A stretch of DNA of 64,000 nt from Nitrosospira multiformis. Its GTDB lineage: Bacteria > Pseudomonadota > Gammaproteobacteria > Burkholderiales > Nitrosomonadaceae. Where the stretch lies: assembly GCA_017306155.1 (NCBI GenBank), contig JAFKJB010000009.1, forward strand, positions 1-64,000, in the 5' to 3' direction. Of the stretch, positions 9,734 to 21,178 are shown in pieces; position 1 is the first letter of the stretch; each line of letters starts with the position of its first letter. The notes under the pieces are model-generated. The model did no database searches. It was not told where the DNA came from and worked only from the letters and a program-made list of their open reading frames with translations. Both the position numbers and the translations under genes were made by a program.

Positions 9734-11038
9734 CTATTTTTTTGCGTAACGATATTCTGCTGACATTGCATGGGCCTGCAGTCCTTCGCCATGCGCCAGG
9801 ATGGAAGCAATCGCGCCCAATTTCGCTGACCCCTGCTCCGATACCTGAATAATGCTGGTGCGTTTCTGAAAATCGTATACGCCCAGGGGCGACGAAAAGC
9901 GTGCCGTGCGGGAAGTGGGCAGCACGTGATTGGGACCTGCGCAGTAATCTCCCAGCGCTTCCGAAGTATGGCGTCCCATAAAAACCGCACCCGCATGCCT
10001 TATTTTCTCCACCCATTTTTCAGGCTGTTCTACTGACAGCTCCAGATGTTCGGGCGCGATGCGGTTGGCGAGCTCACAGGCTTCGTCCAGATCACGCACA
10101 TGAATCAGGGCGCCCCGGTTTTCGAGCGAAGTCCGGATTATCTCCTGGCGTGGCATTGCTTCCAGCTGCCGGGCGATACTCGCAGCGACTGCCTCGATAA
10201 AAGAGAGATCGGGCGACAGCAGGATCGCCTGGGCCAGCTCGTCATGCTCTGCCTGGGAAAACATGTCCATGGCAATCCAGTCCGGATTTGTTTTGCCATC
10301 GCAGATGACCAGGATTTCGGAAGGCCCCGCGAGCATATCGATGCCTACCACACCGAAAACATGCCGCTTGGCTGTTGCCACATAGGCGTTGCCCGGGCCG
10401 ACGATCTTGTCCACGCGGGGCACGGTGTGGGTGCCATATGCCAGTGCGCCCACGGCCTGGGCGCCGCCTATGGTGAAAACCCGATCAACTTCGCAAATGG
10501 CCGCAGCAGCGAGCACCAGGTCATTTGTTTCGCCCCGTGGAGCGGGTGTCACCATGATGAGTTCACCTACTTCTGCTACCTTGGCGGGAATTGCATTCAT
10601 CAGTACTGACGAAGGATAGGATGCCTTGCCACCGGGAACATATAAGCCGGCACGATCGAGAGGGGTGATTTTTTGCCCAAGTTGCGTCCCGTCAGGCTCC
10701 ACGTAGCTCCAGGATTGCGTCAACTGTTTCTCATGATAGACGCGGATCCGTCCCGCAGCCTGTTCCAAGGCGTTACGTTGCTCGGCAGGCAGGTTATGGA
10801 GAGCTTGCTGAAGGCGCTTGCGGGGCAATTCCAGATCCGCCGCCGATTTTGCATCGAGATGATCGAAACGGAGCGTGTATTCCAGCAAGGCTTTATCTCC
10901 CTGCATCCTGATTTTCGCGAGAATATCTGCGACAGCGGCCTCCAGCTTTGCATCCTGGGCGTTTTCAAACGCAAGCAGCTCCGACAGCGCCCTGTCGAAT
11001 TCGGTATCGGCGGAAGACAGTCTCTTTATCGAAATCAT
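9734..11038 (-). CDS. hisD: histidinol dehydrogenase
   Basis: A zinc NAD-dependent enzyme of about 434 residues that performs the last two oxidations of histidine synthesis. Conserved segments include [35 protein letters not shown] and the C-terminal [23 protein letters not shown]. The frame stays open to a GTG at 11092, two bases from the hisG stop. I prefer ATG 11038 because the family N-terminus (MISIKRLSS) begins there; neither start has a strong ribosome site. Confidence 0.93.
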   Translation of the reverse strand: MISIKRLSSADTEFDRALSELLAFENAQDAKLEAAVADILAKIRMQGDKALLEYTLRFDHLDAKSAADLELPRKRLQQALHNLPAEQRNALEQAAGRIRVYHEKQLTQSWSYVEPDGTQLGQKITPLDRAGLYVPGGKASYPSSVLMNAIPAKVAEVGELIMVTPAPRGETNDLVLAAAAICEVDRVFTIGGAQAVGALAYGTHTVPRVDKIVGPGNAYVATAKRHVFGVVGIDMLAGPSEILVICDGKTNPDWIAMDMFSQAEHDELAQAILLSPDLSFIEAVAASIARQLEAMPRQEIIRTSLENRGALIHVRDLDEACELANRIAPEHLELSVEQPEKWVEKIRHAGAVFMGRHTSEALGDYCAGPNHVLPTSRTARFSSPLGVYDFQKRTSIIQVSEQGSAKLGAIASILAHGEGLQAHAMSAEYRYAKK

Positions 11039-11095
11039 AAGCGATAGCGGATAAGGGATGAGGGAATGGTTTGCAGTTGCAGTTCCAGGCACCGC

Positions 11096-11776
11096 TCAGG
11101 TTGATGCTCCAAGAGGGTGGGCGGGTAGAGGATTAAGGGGGGTAATTGCAGTCGAGAAGGCTTCCAGCATCGGCTGTATTGCCTGACGCTTCAATTTCAA
11201 TGCTGCCTGATTGATGATCAGCCTGGATGAGATCGGCATTATTTCTTCGACAGCCTTGAGATTGTTCGCTTTAAGCGTATTACCGCTGGAAACCAGATCC
11301 ACGATTGCATCCGCCAGTCCTACCAGGGGAGCAAGCTCCATTGATCCGTAGAGCTTGATGAGATCGACATGCATTCCTTTTTCCGCGAAGTGTTCGCGTG
11401 CCGTCTGTAGATATTTCGTGGCCACTCGTACCCGCGCACCCCGCCGGACTGCGGAATCATAGTCAAAATCGCTGCGTACAGCCACCATCATGCGGCAGCA
11501 GGCGATATTCAAATCGAGGGGCTGGTAAAGGCCCGCGCCGCCGTGCTCCAGCAGCACATCCTTTCCTGCAATGCCCATGTCCGCCGCGCCGTATTGCACA
11601 TACGTCGGTACATCCGAAGCACGCACGATGATGAGCCGTACATCATCGCGATTGGTGCCGAGGATCAGCTTGCGTGATGTTTCGGGATCATCCAGCGGAA
11701 TAATGCCCGCGGCTTTCAGCAGGGGGGCGGTATCGTCAAAAATCCGTCCCTTGGAAAGGGCGATGGTGATGCTCAT
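11096..11776 (-). CDS. hisG: ATP phosphoribosyltransferase, short form
   Basis: The committed step of histidine synthesis, joining ATP and PRPP. The core [20 protein letters not shown] and the PRPP-binding loop [13 protein letters not shown] are conserved. At about 226 residues it is the short (HisGS) form, lacking the C-terminal histidine-binding domain, and in this family activity needs the HisZ subunit, for which I see no gene here. Adjacent ATGs at 11779 and 11776 are both possible; an upstream TTG at 11842 is unlikely. It is the first gene of the his run and is divergent from the outer-membrane protein gene. Confidence 0.92.
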   Translation of the reverse strand: MSITIALSKGRIFDDTAPLLKAAGIIPLDDPETSRKLILGTNRDDVRLIIVRASDVPTYVQYGAADMGIAGKDVLLEHGGAGLYQPLDLNIACCRMMVAVRSDFDYDSAVRRGARVRVATKYLQTAREHFAEKGMHVDLIKLYGSMELAPLVGLADAIVDLVSSGNTLKANNLKAVEEIMPISSRLIINQAALKLKRQAIQPMLEAFSTAITPLNPLPAHPLGAST

Positions 11777-11982
11777 CATGAAGAATTCGTAAAGGCCGTA
11801 TTTTACCGCAAAAGTCATCGGCCGGTTTCCCGGACAATTCAAGGACGAATGACACCCTCGAAATTTCAGCAGCGCGTTCCGGGAAATGACATCAGCAAGC
11901 CGTAATTTCCGGAATTGCTGAACAGGATGAGATGCAGATGAAGTGCCAGGATACTTCCCGAAACTCTGCTCAAGGTAATTTC

Positions 11983-12092
11983 TTCACAATTTCATCACAA
12001 ATGAACCACATTATCATCACATATCCATAACGTATACTTCACGCCATCTTCACAATAGCTTCACATATGGTTCACACGAGATTCACACTTCG
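11983..12092 (+). promoter_or_regulatory. ten-unit 11-bp direct-repeat array (TTCACA motif)
   Basis: A hexamer close to TTCACA recurs at an exact 11-bp step, starting at 11983, 11994, 12005, 12016, 12027, 12038, 12049, 12060, 12071 and 12082. Six units are TTCACA or TTCACG and three are ATCACA or ACCACA. One (12027) is degenerate (ATAACG). The spacers are mostly AT-rich in the first half. All copies face the same way, so this is not a set of CRP-type dyads. One repeat per helical turn is the geometry of OmpR/PhoB-family response regulator sites. The array sits between hisG and the outer-membrane barrel gene and ends 64 bases before the barrel gene start. Confidence 0.85.
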
Positions 12093-12156
12093 TGATGTTC
12101 CGTTGCAAGCAAGTACAAAATTCAACATCAATACAACAAGAAAGCGAACTGTAAAA

Positions 12157-13290
12157 ATGTCAGTACCACTGGAAGTATGCAGCAGAATCGACACAATTGT
12201 ATCAAGGGGAAGAAAGAAGTACCTGGGCCTTTGCCTGTTTCTTGGCGCCGCCTTTATGTCATCCAATGCACTGGCCCTGGCGCAGACAGAAGACGAGCTC
12301 AGGAAGAAACTGGAACTGCTGGAGGCGAGAATTGCTGAGCTCGAAGGGCGACTGGAGAATCAGGAAGCTCAGGACGTGCGCGGCAAGGGGCACCATGGAG
12401 GTGTGAATCTGAAGAGGGCGCCGTCCTCTGGCGTTGCGCATCCAGCCTTTGTGCAAACCGAGGGCGAGCCCAGGAAATCCGAAGTCAAGGAAGCCCAGAA
12501 AGCCCAGGAAACCAACGTTGCCCATATGAAGGGACGTGCAGAAGGCGGATGGCAGGCTGCTCATGACAAGGATCATGGCTTCGACAAGGAAAAATTTCAC
12601 GGTGGCGTGACCTTGAAGCAGGACTCGTTCTTTGGTTTCCAGACCATACTCGACGCTGGCTATGAGGTTGCCGACAACATCGACTTCACCTTCTATAGCT
12701 GGCTCTGGACCAGTCCCAATTTCGGCCGTAGTCGGGTGATTGACGGACCCAGCGGCATGCAGGTGGATGCAGGCGGTAACGGATTGTGGACTGAAGTCGG
12801 AATGGGTCTGAATTTTCGCTTTTTCAATGACACTTTGAGCATCAATCCACAGTTCGGTATTCTCAACGGCGCATTGCTTTCCAGCCGGATCGTCGGCAGA
12901 GGCATTCGTGCCGCCGAAGGCGTAGTGCCGAGCATCACCTTAAACTATGACAATGGATTCTTTACCGGGCAGGCGTACGTTGCCTACTACGCCGCTATAC
13001 GTGATGAGCGCGCCAGGGATTTTATCCATAACTGGGTCAACGTCGGTATCAAGCCGGCGCTATTCAATTTCAAAAATGTCCCGATCAATTCTGTCGGTGT
13101 TCACTGGGAGCACTTACGATTTCATGTAGACCGGATTGATGGCAGTCCCGGTACGCTCTACAACTGGATCGGCCCTTACGTCGAATTCGCGCTGCCCATG
13201 CACCTCGCCTTGCGCTTTGCTGCTGGCGCTGATCTCAAGGGCGATGTATCCAATGAGTTCTATCAGGCCAGCATCAAGATGCATTTTTAA
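12157..13290 (+). CDS. outer-membrane beta-barrel protein with N-terminal coiled coil
   Basis: About 377 residues from the ATG at 12157. The signal peptide has a basic n-region (SRGRKKY), a hydrophobic core (LGLCLFLGAAF) and cleavage near ALA. It is followed by a heptad-like coiled coil (about 44-70), a charged His/Lys/Glu-rich linker, and a long stretch of alternating aromatic/polar strands ending in phenylalanine, typical of barrels inserted by the BAM complex. The frame extends to ATG 12067, but that would place coding sequence inside the 11-bp repeat array and give an unlikely N-terminus. I do not recognise a characterised family; substrate or pore function is unknown. A small gene follows 21 bases downstream. 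Confidence 0.75.
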   Translation: MSVPLEVCSRIDTIVSRGRKKYLGLCLFLGAAFMSSNALALAQTEDELRKKLELLEARIAELEGRLENQEAQDVRGKGHHGGVNLKRAPSSGVAHPAFVQTEGEPRKSEVKEAQKAQETNVAHMKGRAEGGWQAAHDKDHGFDKEKFHGGVTLKQDSFFGFQTILDAGYEVADNIDFTFYSWLWTSPNFGRSRVIDGPSGMQVDAGGNGLWTEVGMGLNFRFFNDTLSINPQFGILNGALLSSRIVGRGIRAAEGVVPSITLNYDNGFFTGQAYVAYYAAIRDERARDFIHNWVNVGIKPALFNFKNVPINSVGVHWEHLRFHVDRIDGSPGTLYNWIGPYVEFALPMHLALRFAAGADLKGDVSNEFYQASIKMHF

Positions 13291-13311
13291 GGTCGGAAGT
13301 ACTATTGGCCC

Positions 13312-13962
13312 ATGGTAACTTCAGGCAAAAAAATGGAGCAGAAGCTGGAGCATCTCACAAGCTCGGAATTGCGAGCCTTGATAGCGGAACTGAGGCCCCT
13401 GGAAGTGTGCGATCTGGTGGAGCGCGAGCATCAGGTACTGGCTGGGCGACAGATGCTCGAATCCTTGTCGGAACGACTGCGGCAGGCCAAAACGGAAGCA
13501 AGGGCGGCTCACCGGCAGTTATGCAGCTGGCGCCTGTCTCACCCGCTTCGAACGCGACTGCATTATTGGGGATGGATGCCTTCCCGGTTTCTTGCGGAGC
13601 GCGAGTCGGGCAAATCCCGATTGGAGACGGAAGTACTGCAATTGACGCAGCGTGTTTATCTTGCTGCCGAACATGCCAAAAAAATAGAGCGTGAGGTGGA
13701 GGTGCAGATTCAGCTGGAACAGGCGTCGGTAAGGGAGCGCATTGCCGAACTGGAATACCTGTGGCAGACGAGGGTTGCCCAGGAACAGATGGCGCGGAAG
13801 CAGACACAGGAGCCGGACAGCAACCTGTCGCCGTTCATGACGCGCAAGCTCATGCGGGAGATGAAGGCACAGGACCTTCGTCTTGCGGAGCCTGGCCACA
13901 CTTCAGCCGGCTCGTCCCACAACACCGGTACGGTAACCGAACCGAAGAGTTATGGAAGATAG
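13312..13962 (+). CDS. hypothetical coiled-coil protein
   Basis: A 216-residue, highly charged protein rich in Glu, Arg, Gln and Leu. Helical heptad patterns cover roughly residues 25-70 and 95-160. There is no signal peptide and no membrane segment. I find no catalytic motif and do not recognise the family. It begins 21 bases after the outer-membrane barrel gene on the same strand, so the two are probably co-transcribed from the array-containing promoter region. A second ATG at 13333 is possible; the upstream GGAAG at 13295 favours 13312 only weakly. Confidence 0.6.
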   Translation: MVTSGKKMEQKLEHLTSSELRALIAELRPLEVCDLVEREHQVLAGRQMLESLSERLRQAKTEARAAHRQLCSWRLSHPLRTRLHYWGWMPSRFLAERESGKSRLETEVLQLTQRVYLAAEHAKKIEREVEVQIQLEQASVRERIAELEYLWQTRVAQEQMARKQTQEPDSNLSPFMTRKLMREMKAQDLRLAEPGHTSAGSSHNTGTVTEPKSYGR

Positions 13963-14046
13963 CCGGCAGGATAGGCAAGCAAGGGAGAATCCCCCGGAAC
14001 TTGCCATTCGCCTGAGCTTATTCCATCACTTCGGAGCAGCGGTTCC

Positions 14047-15498
14047 TTAAATATGTATCGCCCGTTTATCCACCGCCAGTGCGGCCTCGTGCACGGCTTC
14101 GGACAGGGAAGGGTGAGCGTGGACGATGCGCGCAATATCTTCACTGCTTGCCGCGAATTCCATTGCCACTACAGCCTCGGCGATCAGTTCGGAGACGTAG
14201 GGGCCAATCATGTGAATACCCAGAATACGATCAGTATCCGCATCCGCGAGCACTTTGACGAATCCGCCCGTTTCTCCCAGTGCGCGCGCACGTCCGTTTG
14301 CCATGAAGGGAAATTGTCCGGCTTTATATTCTACCCCGGCTGCTTTCAACGCCTGCTCGCTCTTGCCCACCCAGGCGATTTCGGGTGAGGTATAGATAAC
14401 CCAGGGGATTGTGTCGAGATTCACATGCCCTGCCTGTCCCGCAATCATTTCTGCAACCGCCACACCTTCCTCGGATGCTTTATGCGCCAGCATGGGGCCG
14501 CGCACCACATCTCCCACCGCATATATATCAGGCAGGTTGGTGCGGCAGTGGGCATCCACCTCGATATAGCCCCGCTCGTCCAATTTTAATCCCACGTTTT
14601 CCGCACCCAGTCCGGTAGTGTTAGGCACACGGCCGACGGCAACAATCAGTTTGTCCACCTCGAGTTTTTGCGGGTTTCCGTCGGCATCGGAATACTCGAC
14701 GGTAATGTTATCCTGTCCCGGGGTAACGCCGCTTATTTTGACACCGGTATTTATAACCAGACCCAGTTCCCGCGTGAAGATTTTTCGCGCCTCCTTAGCC
14801 ACCTGTTCGTCCGCGCTCATCAGAAACCCAGGCAATGCTTCGAGAACGGTGACCTCGGCGCCCAGCCTGCGCCATACACTTCCCATTTCCAGGCCAATGA
14901 CACCTCCGCCGATCACTCCCAGCCGTTTAGGCGTTTCGGCCAGCGCCAGCGCTCCTGCGTTGTCCAGTATCCGTTCATTGTCCACAGGGGCGAAGGTCAA
15001 TTGACGGGGTACTGAGCCCGTGGCAATGATGACGTGCTCGGCCGCGACACTCTCCACCTTGTCTCCATTCCTGATTTCAATCTGCCAGAGTTCTCGCTCG
15101 GCTTCGTCATCCTTGCCATGTTTGCGCAGCGTAGCGCGCCCATGCAGGGAGGTAACCTTATTCTTCTTCAACAGCATGGCAACGCCGCCGGTGAAGTTTG
15201 CAACGATCTTGTCCTTGCGAGCTATCATCACCGGAATATCCACGGACAGACCCTCCACTTCGATGCCATGGGCTGAGAACTTGCGGGCGGCGCGCTCGTA
15301 ATTTTCCGAGGATTCCAGCAACGCCTTTGAGGGGATGCAGCCGACATTCAGACAGGTTCCGCCGAGGCTGGGCTTGTCCTGCGGATTTTTCCATTCATCG
15401 ATACAAACGGTTTTAAGGCCCAGCTGCGCACAACGAATGGCCGCCACATAACCACCTGGACCGGCGCCGATTACAGCCACATCAAAAGATTGGGACAT
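14047..15498 (-). CDS. lpdA: dihydrolipoyl dehydrogenase (E3)
   Basis: A 483-residue FAD/NAD flavoprotein that reoxidises lipoyl groups of the 2-oxoglutarate dehydrogenase complex. It shows the FAD-binding [12 protein letters not shown], the redox disulphide [13 protein letters not shown], the NAD site [16 protein letters not shown], and the C-terminal active-site [14 protein letters not shown] start it at ATG 15498 (residues [10 protein letters not shown] follow), because the upstream 11 codons are not part of the family. It is the last gene of the sdh-gltA-odh run, 75 bases after odhB. Confidence 0.95.
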   Translation of the reverse strand: MSQSFDVAVIGAGPGGYVAAIRCAQLGLKTVCIDEWKNPQDKPSLGGTCLNVGCIPSKALLESSENYERAARKFSAHGIEVEGLSVDIPVMIARKDKIVANFTGGVAMLLKKNKVTSLHGRATLRKHGKDDEAERELWQIEIRNGDKVESVAAEHVIIATGSVPRQLTFAPVDNERILDNAGALALAETPKRLGVIGGGVIGLEMGSVWRRLGAEVTVLEALPGFLMSADEQVAKEARKIFTRELGLVINTGVKISGVTPGQDNITVEYSDADGNPQKLEVDKLIVAVGRVPNTTGLGAENVGLKLDERGYIEVDAHCRTNLPDIYAVGDVVRGPMLAHKASEEGVAVAEMIAGQAGHVNLDTIPWVIYTSPEIAWVGKSEQALKAAGVEYKAGQFPFMANGRARALGETGGFVKVLADADTDRILGIHMIGPYVSELIAEAVVAMEFAASSEDIARIVHAHPSLSEAVHEAALAVDKRAIHI

Positions 15499-15573
15499 AT
15501 TTTCTCTTTGTTGTTCAAGCAAGGAATGCAAAACGGAAAGACGCCAGCTGCGCAGGCATGTGCCCGCGCAGTA

Positions 15574-16965
15574 TCAGCTCTCAAGCAGGGGGCTCATGGG
15601 ATATTCGAGCGCTTCCTTCATCGCTACCAGGGAAAGCACGGCTTCCCGTCCGTCTATGATGCGATGATCATACGATAGCGCCAGATAGCACATGGGGCGA
15701 ATCACGATTTGGCCGTTTTCGGCCACTGGGCGCTCCTTGGTTGCGTGAATGCCAAGAATGGCGCTCTGCGGGGGATTGATGATGGGGGTGGAAAGCATCG
15801 AACCGAAGACGCCGCCGTTGGTGATCGAAAAAGTGCCCCCGGTCAGTTCCTCGGGGGTCAGTTTGCCGTCCTGCGCGCGGCGGCCAAAATCAGTGACCTG
15901 CCTTTCAATTTCCGCCTGCGACAAGGAATCCGCATTGCGAATGATCGGCACGACCAGCCCGCGCGCACTACTCACCGCAATGCCAATATCATAGTATTCG
16001 TGGTAGACGATGTCGTTGCCGTCCACTGAAGCGTTGACGATGGGAAATTTTTTGAGTGCCGCCACCGCCGCTTTGACAAAGAATGACGTGAGACCCAGTC
16101 TGACGCCGTGCTCTTTTTCGAATTTGTCCTTGTAGCGGGCGCGCAAATCCATGATCGCCTGCATGTTGACTTCGTTGAATGTGGTAAGGATGGCGGCGGT
16201 GGATTGCGACTGTACCAGACGCTCCGCGATGCGGGCGCGCAGCCGTGACATCGGCACTCTTTTCTCGCTGCGTTTCCCTAAAGCCTTGTCTTCAGCCAGC
16301 CGCGGCGCGGGCTCAGGGGTGCGGGAAACGGGCGGGGCAGGTGGAGTTGCCGGAGCGTGCGGAACCGCAGGAGAAGGCGAGGGTGCGACATTGGCCGTTG
16401 AGCGTTTTTGCTCTACATAAGCCGCTACATCTTCCTTGATGATGCGACCATCGCGACCGCTGCCTTTGAGTGCGCGAATTTCTTCCGGCGTCAGATTTTC
16501 CTGTGCAGCCAGCTTCTGTGCGGCAGGCATCATCCCCGGAGCTTCTGCAGCAGTTGCGGAAGCCGGGGCGGTTACGGAAGCCGGAGCAGCTTCCGCCCCT
16601 TTTTTGACCGGCCTGGTTTCAGCGGCAGAACGTGTTGCTTCGGATTCGGTTGCTTTGGATCCAGTTGTTTTGGATTCAGTTGGGGCTGCGGTTGAAGCTG
16701 ACGGCATCCTGCCTTCTACCGCGCCTGCTTCGGTGTCTATCGTGGCGATGACTTCGCCGGCAGTCACCGTGGCTCCATCTTCCTTGATGATTTTCGCCAG
16801 TATTCCCGCAGCGGGGGCTGGCAACTCTATTACGACCTTATCGGTTTCGAGGTCGATCAGGTTTTCGTCACGCTCAACACGTTCACCTTCTTTTTTATGC
16901 CAGGAAAGGAGCGTCGCCTCAGCTACTGATTCGGATAACGCAGGAACTTTGATATCGACGCGCAT
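15574..16965 (-). CDS. odhB: dihydrolipoyllysine succinyltransferase (E2 of 2-oxoglutarate dehydrogenase)
   Basis: A 463-residue E2 core enzyme (SucB type). An N-terminal lipoyl domain (about 1-76) carries the lipoylated Lys in [12 protein letters not shown] long Ala/Pro/Thr/Glu linker and a peripheral-subunit-binding domain ([17 protein letters not shown]) follow. The catalytic domain holds [16 protein letters not shown] near the C-terminus, with the His and Asp of the transferase. It lies between odhA (23 bases away) and lpdA. Confidence 0.95.
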   Translation of the reverse strand: MRVDIKVPALSESVAEATLLSWHKKEGERVERDENLIDLETDKVVIELPAPAAGILAKIIKEDGATVTAGEVIATIDTEAGAVEGRMPSASTAAPTESKTTGSKATESEATRSAAETRPVKKGAEAAPASVTAPASATAAEAPGMMPAAQKLAAQENLTPEEIRALKGSGRDGRIIKEDVAAYVEQKRSTANVAPSPSPAVPHAPATPPAPPVSRTPEPAPRLAEDKALGKRSEKRVPMSRLRARIAERLVQSQSTAAILTTFNEVNMQAIMDLRARYKDKFEKEHGVRLGLTSFFVKAAVAALKKFPIVNASVDGNDIVYHEYYDIGIAVSSARGLVVPIIRNADSLSQAEIERQVTDFGRRAQDGKLTPEELTGGTFSITNGGVFGSMLSTPIINPPQSAILGIHATKERPVAENGQIVIRPMCYLALSYDHRIIDGREAVLSLVAMKEALEYPMSPLLES

Positions 16966-16988
16966 ATTCTTCCTCTGTCTCCAGGTTT

Positions 16989-19802
16989 TCAGATTTTTTC
17001 ACGAAATGCAGCCACGACCAGTGCGTTCTGCTGCTCGTTGTGTTTCACCAGATAGCCCGCAGCAGGGGACGCCGACGAGGGGCGCATCGCATCCCCGAGA
17101 ACCTGATCCCGGCGCTTGTGACGCAGCAGGTAGTGCTGGATACGATGCCACGCACCCTGGTTGCGGGGTTCTTCCTGGCACCACAGGATGTCCCGGGCGT
17201 GCGGATAGCGTTCGACCTCAGCCTGGAAATCATCATGGGGAAACGGATACAGTTGTTCGATGCGGATAATGGCGACATCCTCGATCTTGTTCTTGTGCCG
17301 ATAGGCCGTCAGATCGAAGTAAACCTTTCCGCTGCAGGCGATCAGCCGCCGCACCTTCTTTGGATCGAGCTCTTCCACATCGGGAATGATATTCCGGAAG
17401 CCGCCATCGACCAGATCTTCCAGGCTGGATACAGACTCTTTATGGCGCAAAAGGCTTTTCGGGCTCATGATGACCAGAGGCTTTCGCAGCGGCCGTACCA
17501 TCTGGCGGCGCAGCAGGTGAAACATTTGGGCGGGCGTGGTGGGAAAGCACACCTGGATGTTGTATTGCGCGCACAGTTGCAGGTACCGTTCCAGCCGGGC
17601 AGAGGAGTGTTCAGGCCCCTGGCCTTCGTAGCCATGCGGGAGCATCATCACCAGTCCGCACAGGCGCCCCCATTTGGCCTGGCCCGATGCGATGAACTGG
17701 TCGATCACCACCTGGGCGCCATTCGCGAAATCACCAAACTGCGCTTCCCACATCACCAATTCATCGGGTGCGGCGGTGGCGTACCCATATTCGAAGGCAA
17801 GGACTGCTTCTTCGGACAATACAGAGTCGATTATCATGAAATCCGGCTGGTCCGGTCTGATGTGGCGCAATGGAATATATGTCCCCTCACTCCATCTTTC
17901 ACGATTCTGGTCGTGCAGGACCGCGTGACGATGAAAGAACGTACCCCGTCCCGAATCCTGCCCGGAAATGCGGATTGGATATCCGTCATTCAACAGCGCG
18001 GCATAAGCAAGATTTTCAGCCATGCCCCAATCCAGCGGCAGTTTTCCTTCTCCCATCAGGCGGCGGTCGGAGATGATTTTTTCCACGCGCGAATGCAGCT
18101 TGAATTTCGACGGGATATCGGTGAGCCGCCCTGCCAGCTTGCGAAGTTCGGCCAGAGGCAATCCGGTGGGCACTTTTGCATCCCAGGCGGTTTCTTTCAG
18201 AAACGGCGTCCAGTCCACCAGGTTGGGGGATTTATAGCCGTAGACGATGGTCTTGTTGGGATTACGCTCTGCGTCCATGTCATCCCGATATGCCTTTATC
18301 ATTTGATCGGCCGTGCCTGCATCGATCACACCTTCCGCTTCCAGCTTGTCTGCATAAAGCCTGCGCGTACCCGGATGCTGGCCGATGATCTTGTACATCA
18401 GCGGCTGGGTAACCATCGGCTCATCCTGCTCGTTGTGGCCCAGCGTGCGGTAGCAGACCATGTCCACGACCACATCCTTGTGAAACTGCATGCGGAAATC
18501 GAGTGCGATTTCGGTCACCATGACGACCGCCTCCGGATCATCGCCATTCACATGGAAAATCGGCGCTTCGATCATCTTCGATACGTCGGTGCAATAAAGC
18601 GTGGAGCGGGCATCGCGGGGATCGGAGGTCGTGAAACCGATCTGATTGTTGATAATGACATGCACCGTGCCGCCGGTGCCGTAGCCGCGCGTCTGCGACA
18701 GGTTCAGTGTTTCCATTACCACGCCCTGGGCGGAGTACGCGGCGTCGCCGTGCAGCAGCACGGGCAACACCAGATCTCCATCCCTGTCCTGCAGGCGGTG
18801 CTGGCGCGCACGCACCGACCCCTGCACTACCGGATCCACGATTTCAAGATGAGAGGGATTGAAGGCCAGGGAGAGCCCCATGATGCCACCCGGTGTAGAA
18901 ACCGCAGAGGAAAAGCCCTGGTGGTATTTGACGTCGCCTTCGGTCAGATCCTGGGCATGCTTGCCTTCAAATTCGTGGAACAGGTCGGCCGGCAGCTTGC
19001 CGAGCGTGTTGACCAGTACATTGAGACGGCCCCGGTGCGCCATGCCGATTACCAGTTGCTGCACCCCCATGTGGCCTGCGCGCTGGAGCAGATTGTCCAG
19101 CAGCGGAATCATGCTTTCACCCCCTTCGCCGGAAAACCGCTTCTGCCCCACATACCGTGTATGCAGGTATTTTTCCAGGCCTTCCGCCGCAGTGAGCCGT
19201 TCCAGAATGTGCCGTTTATATTCCGGTTCGAAATCGGGCTGCGCACGCGGACCCTCGATGCGGTTCTGTATCCAGCGTTTTTGCTCGGTATCGGTGATAT
19301 ACATATATTCGACGCCGATTTTGCCGCAGTAGGTTTGCCGCAGCGTCTGCAGGATTTCCTTGAGTGAAGCGCGAGGTGGACCGGACAACGAGCCGGTCCC
19401 GAACACCCTGTTCATGTCAGCTTCGGTCAGGCCGTAATAGCCCGGATCGAGTTCGGGAACATGCGGCTTATCGTAGTGCTTGAGAGGGTCGAGATCGGCG
19501 TAGCGCACGCCGAGGAAGCGATACGCGTTTATCATTTGCAGCACGGCTATCTGCTTGCGCTCGGTGGTCAGCAGGCGTTCTTCCCGCATCGTTTCGACGC
19601 CCTTGGCAACGGTAGCGGGTTGAGCGGCGTGTCTGCCCGGTTCGGCCGGTGCCTCCTCCCCTTGAAGCATGTCAAAGTATTCCCGCCATTCGGCAGAAAC
19701 CGATAAGGGTTCCTGCAGATATGCCGCGTAAAGTCCCTCCACGAAGGACGCATTTGATCCGAACAGTAGGGAATTGTCGTGTAGCTGTTTCAGCATGGCC
19801 AA
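16989..19802 (-). CDS. odhA: 2-oxoglutarate dehydrogenase E1 component
   Basis: A 937-residue thiamine-diphosphate enzyme that decarboxylates 2-oxoglutarate, the normal length for bacterial SucA. Visible blocks are the N-terminal [20 protein letters not shown] (E2-binding region), [20 protein letters not shown] (ThDP/Mg), [23 protein letters not shown] and [15 protein letters not shown]. It is intact. Early work held that ammonia oxidisers lack this activity, so an intact E1-E2-E3 set is of interest for their physiology. It is 24 bases after gltA. Confidence 0.96.
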   Translation of the reverse strand: MAMLKQLHDNSLLFGSNASFVEGLYAAYLQEPLSVSAEWREYFDMLQGEEAPAEPGRHAAQPATVAKGVETMREERLLTTERKQIAVLQMINAYRFLGVRYADLDPLKHYDKPHVPELDPGYYGLTEADMNRVFGTGSLSGPPRASLKEILQTLRQTYCGKIGVEYMYITDTEQKRWIQNRIEGPRAQPDFEPEYKRHILERLTAAEGLEKYLHTRYVGQKRFSGEGGESMIPLLDNLLQRAGHMGVQQLVIGMAHRGRLNVLVNTLGKLPADLFHEFEGKHAQDLTEGDVKYHQGFSSAVSTPGGIMGLSLAFNPSHLEIVDPVVQGSVRARQHRLQDRDGDLVLPVLLHGDAAYSAQGVVMETLNLSQTRGYGTGGTVHVIINNQIGFTTSDPRDARSTLYCTDVSKMIEAPIFHVNGDDPEAVVMVTEIALDFRMQFHKDVVVDMVCYRTLGHNEQDEPMVTQPLMYKIIGQHPGTRRLYADKLEAEGVIDAGTADQMIKAYRDDMDAERNPNKTIVYGYKSPNLVDWTPFLKETAWDAKVPTGLPLAELRKLAGRLTDIPSKFKLHSRVEKIISDRRLMGEGKLPLDWGMAENLAYAALLNDGYPIRISGQDSGRGTFFHRHAVLHDQNRERWSEGTYIPLRHIRPDQPDFMIIDSVLSEEAVLAFEYGYATAAPDELVMWEAQFGDFANGAQVVIDQFIASGQAKWGRLCGLVMMLPHGYEGQGPEHSSARLERYLQLCAQYNIQVCFPTTPAQMFHLLRRQMVRPLRKPLVIMSPKSLLRHKESVSSLEDLVDGGFRNIIPDVEELDPKKVRRLIACSGKVYFDLTAYRHKNKIEDVAIIRIEQLYPFPHDDFQAEVERYPHARDILWCQEEPRNQGAWHRIQHYLLRHKRRDQVLGDAMRPSSASPAAGYLVKHNEQQNALVVAAFREKI

Positions 19803-19826
19803 GGGTCCCGTTGTCTCGCGATCCGT

Positions 19827-21128
19827 CTACAAGCGCGAGGCGATGGGAATCACATCGCGCGTGGTTGCACCCGTATAGAGCTGGCGCGGACGGCCGATCT
19901 TGTACTCAGGGTCTGAAATCATTTCGCTCCACTGGGCGACCCAGCCGACAGTGCGAGCCATGGTGAATATCGCGGTGAACATGGAAACGGGAATACCCAG
20001 CGCCCGCTGCACGATACCCGAGTAGAAATCGACATTGGGATAAAGCTTTTTGGCAACGAAGAATTCGTCTTCGAGCGCGATCTTCTCCAGCGTGAGCGCA
20101 AGCTTGAATAAAGGGTCATCGCGCAAACCCAGTTCACTCAGCACTTCGTGGCAGGTTTCGCGCATCAGCGTCGCACGCGGATCAAAGTTTTTGTATACCC
20201 GGTGACCGAATCCCATCAATCTGAAAGGGTCGTCCGGGTCTTTGGCCCGGGCAATGTATTCGCCAATGCGCGACTCATCGCCAATCTCTTCCAGCATGTT
20301 GAGGCAGGCTTCATTCGCTCCGCCGTGCGCCGGCCCCCACAGACAGGCAATGCCGGCGGAAATACACGCAAACGGGTTGGCGCCGGTCGAACCGGCGAGG
20401 CGCACCGTGGAGGTGGAAGCATTCTGCTCATGGTCGGCATGCAGGATCAGGATGCGGTCGAGCGCGCGTGCGAGTACCGGGTTCGACCGGTAGTCCTCCG
20501 CGGGAGTGGCAAACATCATATGCATGAAGTTTTCCGCATAATTGAGGTTGTTGCGCGGATACATGAAAGGCTTGCCGATGTTGTATTTGTAGGCCATTGC
20601 AGTAATGGTCGGCAGTTTTGCAATCAGCCGGAAGGCTGAGAGCTCACGATGCGCCGCGTCGGAAATGTCCATTGCGTCGTGATAAAACGCGGACAATGCG
20701 CCCACCACCCCTACCATCACTGCCATGGGATGCGCGTCGCGCCTGAAACCGGTGTAAAAGCGCGCCAGCTGCTCGTGCACCATCGTGTGCTCCTTGATGG
20801 TTTTGTCGAATGACGCCTTCTGCGCGATATTCGGCAGTTCCCCATTCATCAGCAGGTAGCACACTTCCATGAAATCGCACTGCTTCGCCAACTGCTCGAT
20901 AGGGTAGCCGCGGTAGAGCAGAATCCCCTCGTCGCCATCAATGAAAGTTATGCTGGAACTGCAGCTTGCCGTGGACATGAAGCCTGGGTCGTAGGTGAAT
21001 ACGTGGCCTTTCTTGTAAAGCGGGCGAATGTCCACGACATCCGGCCCCATGGTGCCGGACAGGACTGGCAATTCAAGTGGCGTATTACCGTCACCCAGGT
21101 CGAGGGTTGCGTTGCGTTTGTGTTCCAT
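19827..21128 (-). CDS. gltA: citrate synthase (type II)
   Basis: A 433-residue enzyme condensing acetyl-CoA and oxaloacetate. Active-site regions are clear: [36 protein letters not shown] and [13 protein letters not shown]. The N-terminal domain with [22 protein letters not shown] matches the hexameric Gram-negative type regulated by NADH in other species; NADH regulation is not proven here. ATG 21128 has GGTGGG upstream and is preferred to the GTG at 21140. It sits between sdhE and odhA. Confidence 0.95.
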   Translation of the reverse strand: MEHKRNATLDLGDGNTPLELPVLSGTMGPDVVDIRPLYKKGHVFTYDPGFMSTASCSSSITFIDGDEGILLYRGYPIEQLAKQCDFMEVCYLLMNGELPNIAQKASFDKTIKEHTMVHEQLARFYTGFRRDAHPMAVMVGVVGALSAFYHDAMDISDAAHRELSAFRLIAKLPTITAMAYKYNIGKPFMYPRNNLNYAENFMHMMFATPAEDYRSNPVLARALDRILILHADHEQNASTSTVRLAGSTGANPFACISAGIACLWGPAHGGANEACLNMLEEIGDESRIGEYIARAKDPDDPFRLMGFGHRVYKNFDPRATLMRETCHEVLSELGLRDDPLFKLALTLEKIALEDEFFVAKKLYPNVDFYSGIVQRALGIPVSMFTAIFTMARTVGWVAQWSEMISDPEYKIGRPRQLYTGATTRDVIPIASRL

Positions 21129-21178
21129 GTCGTTTCCCACCGTTTTCCGTTATCGTGATTTACCCAGGAGACTCTTTG

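Noticed and set aside
11983-12092. CRISPR array or CRP sites
   Set aside because: Units are 11 bp with no long spacers, so not CRISPR; the TCACA half-sites all face one way, so they do not form TGTGA-N6-TCACA dyads.
12067-12156. Longer N-terminus of the outer-membrane barrel gene
   Set aside because: It would run through the 11-bp repeat array and put 30 extra residues before the signal peptide.
17040-19367. 775-codon open frame on the plus strand
   Set aside because: It lies entirely antisense to the intact odhA gene, has no ribosome site or family resemblance, and is explained by codon bias of the real gene.
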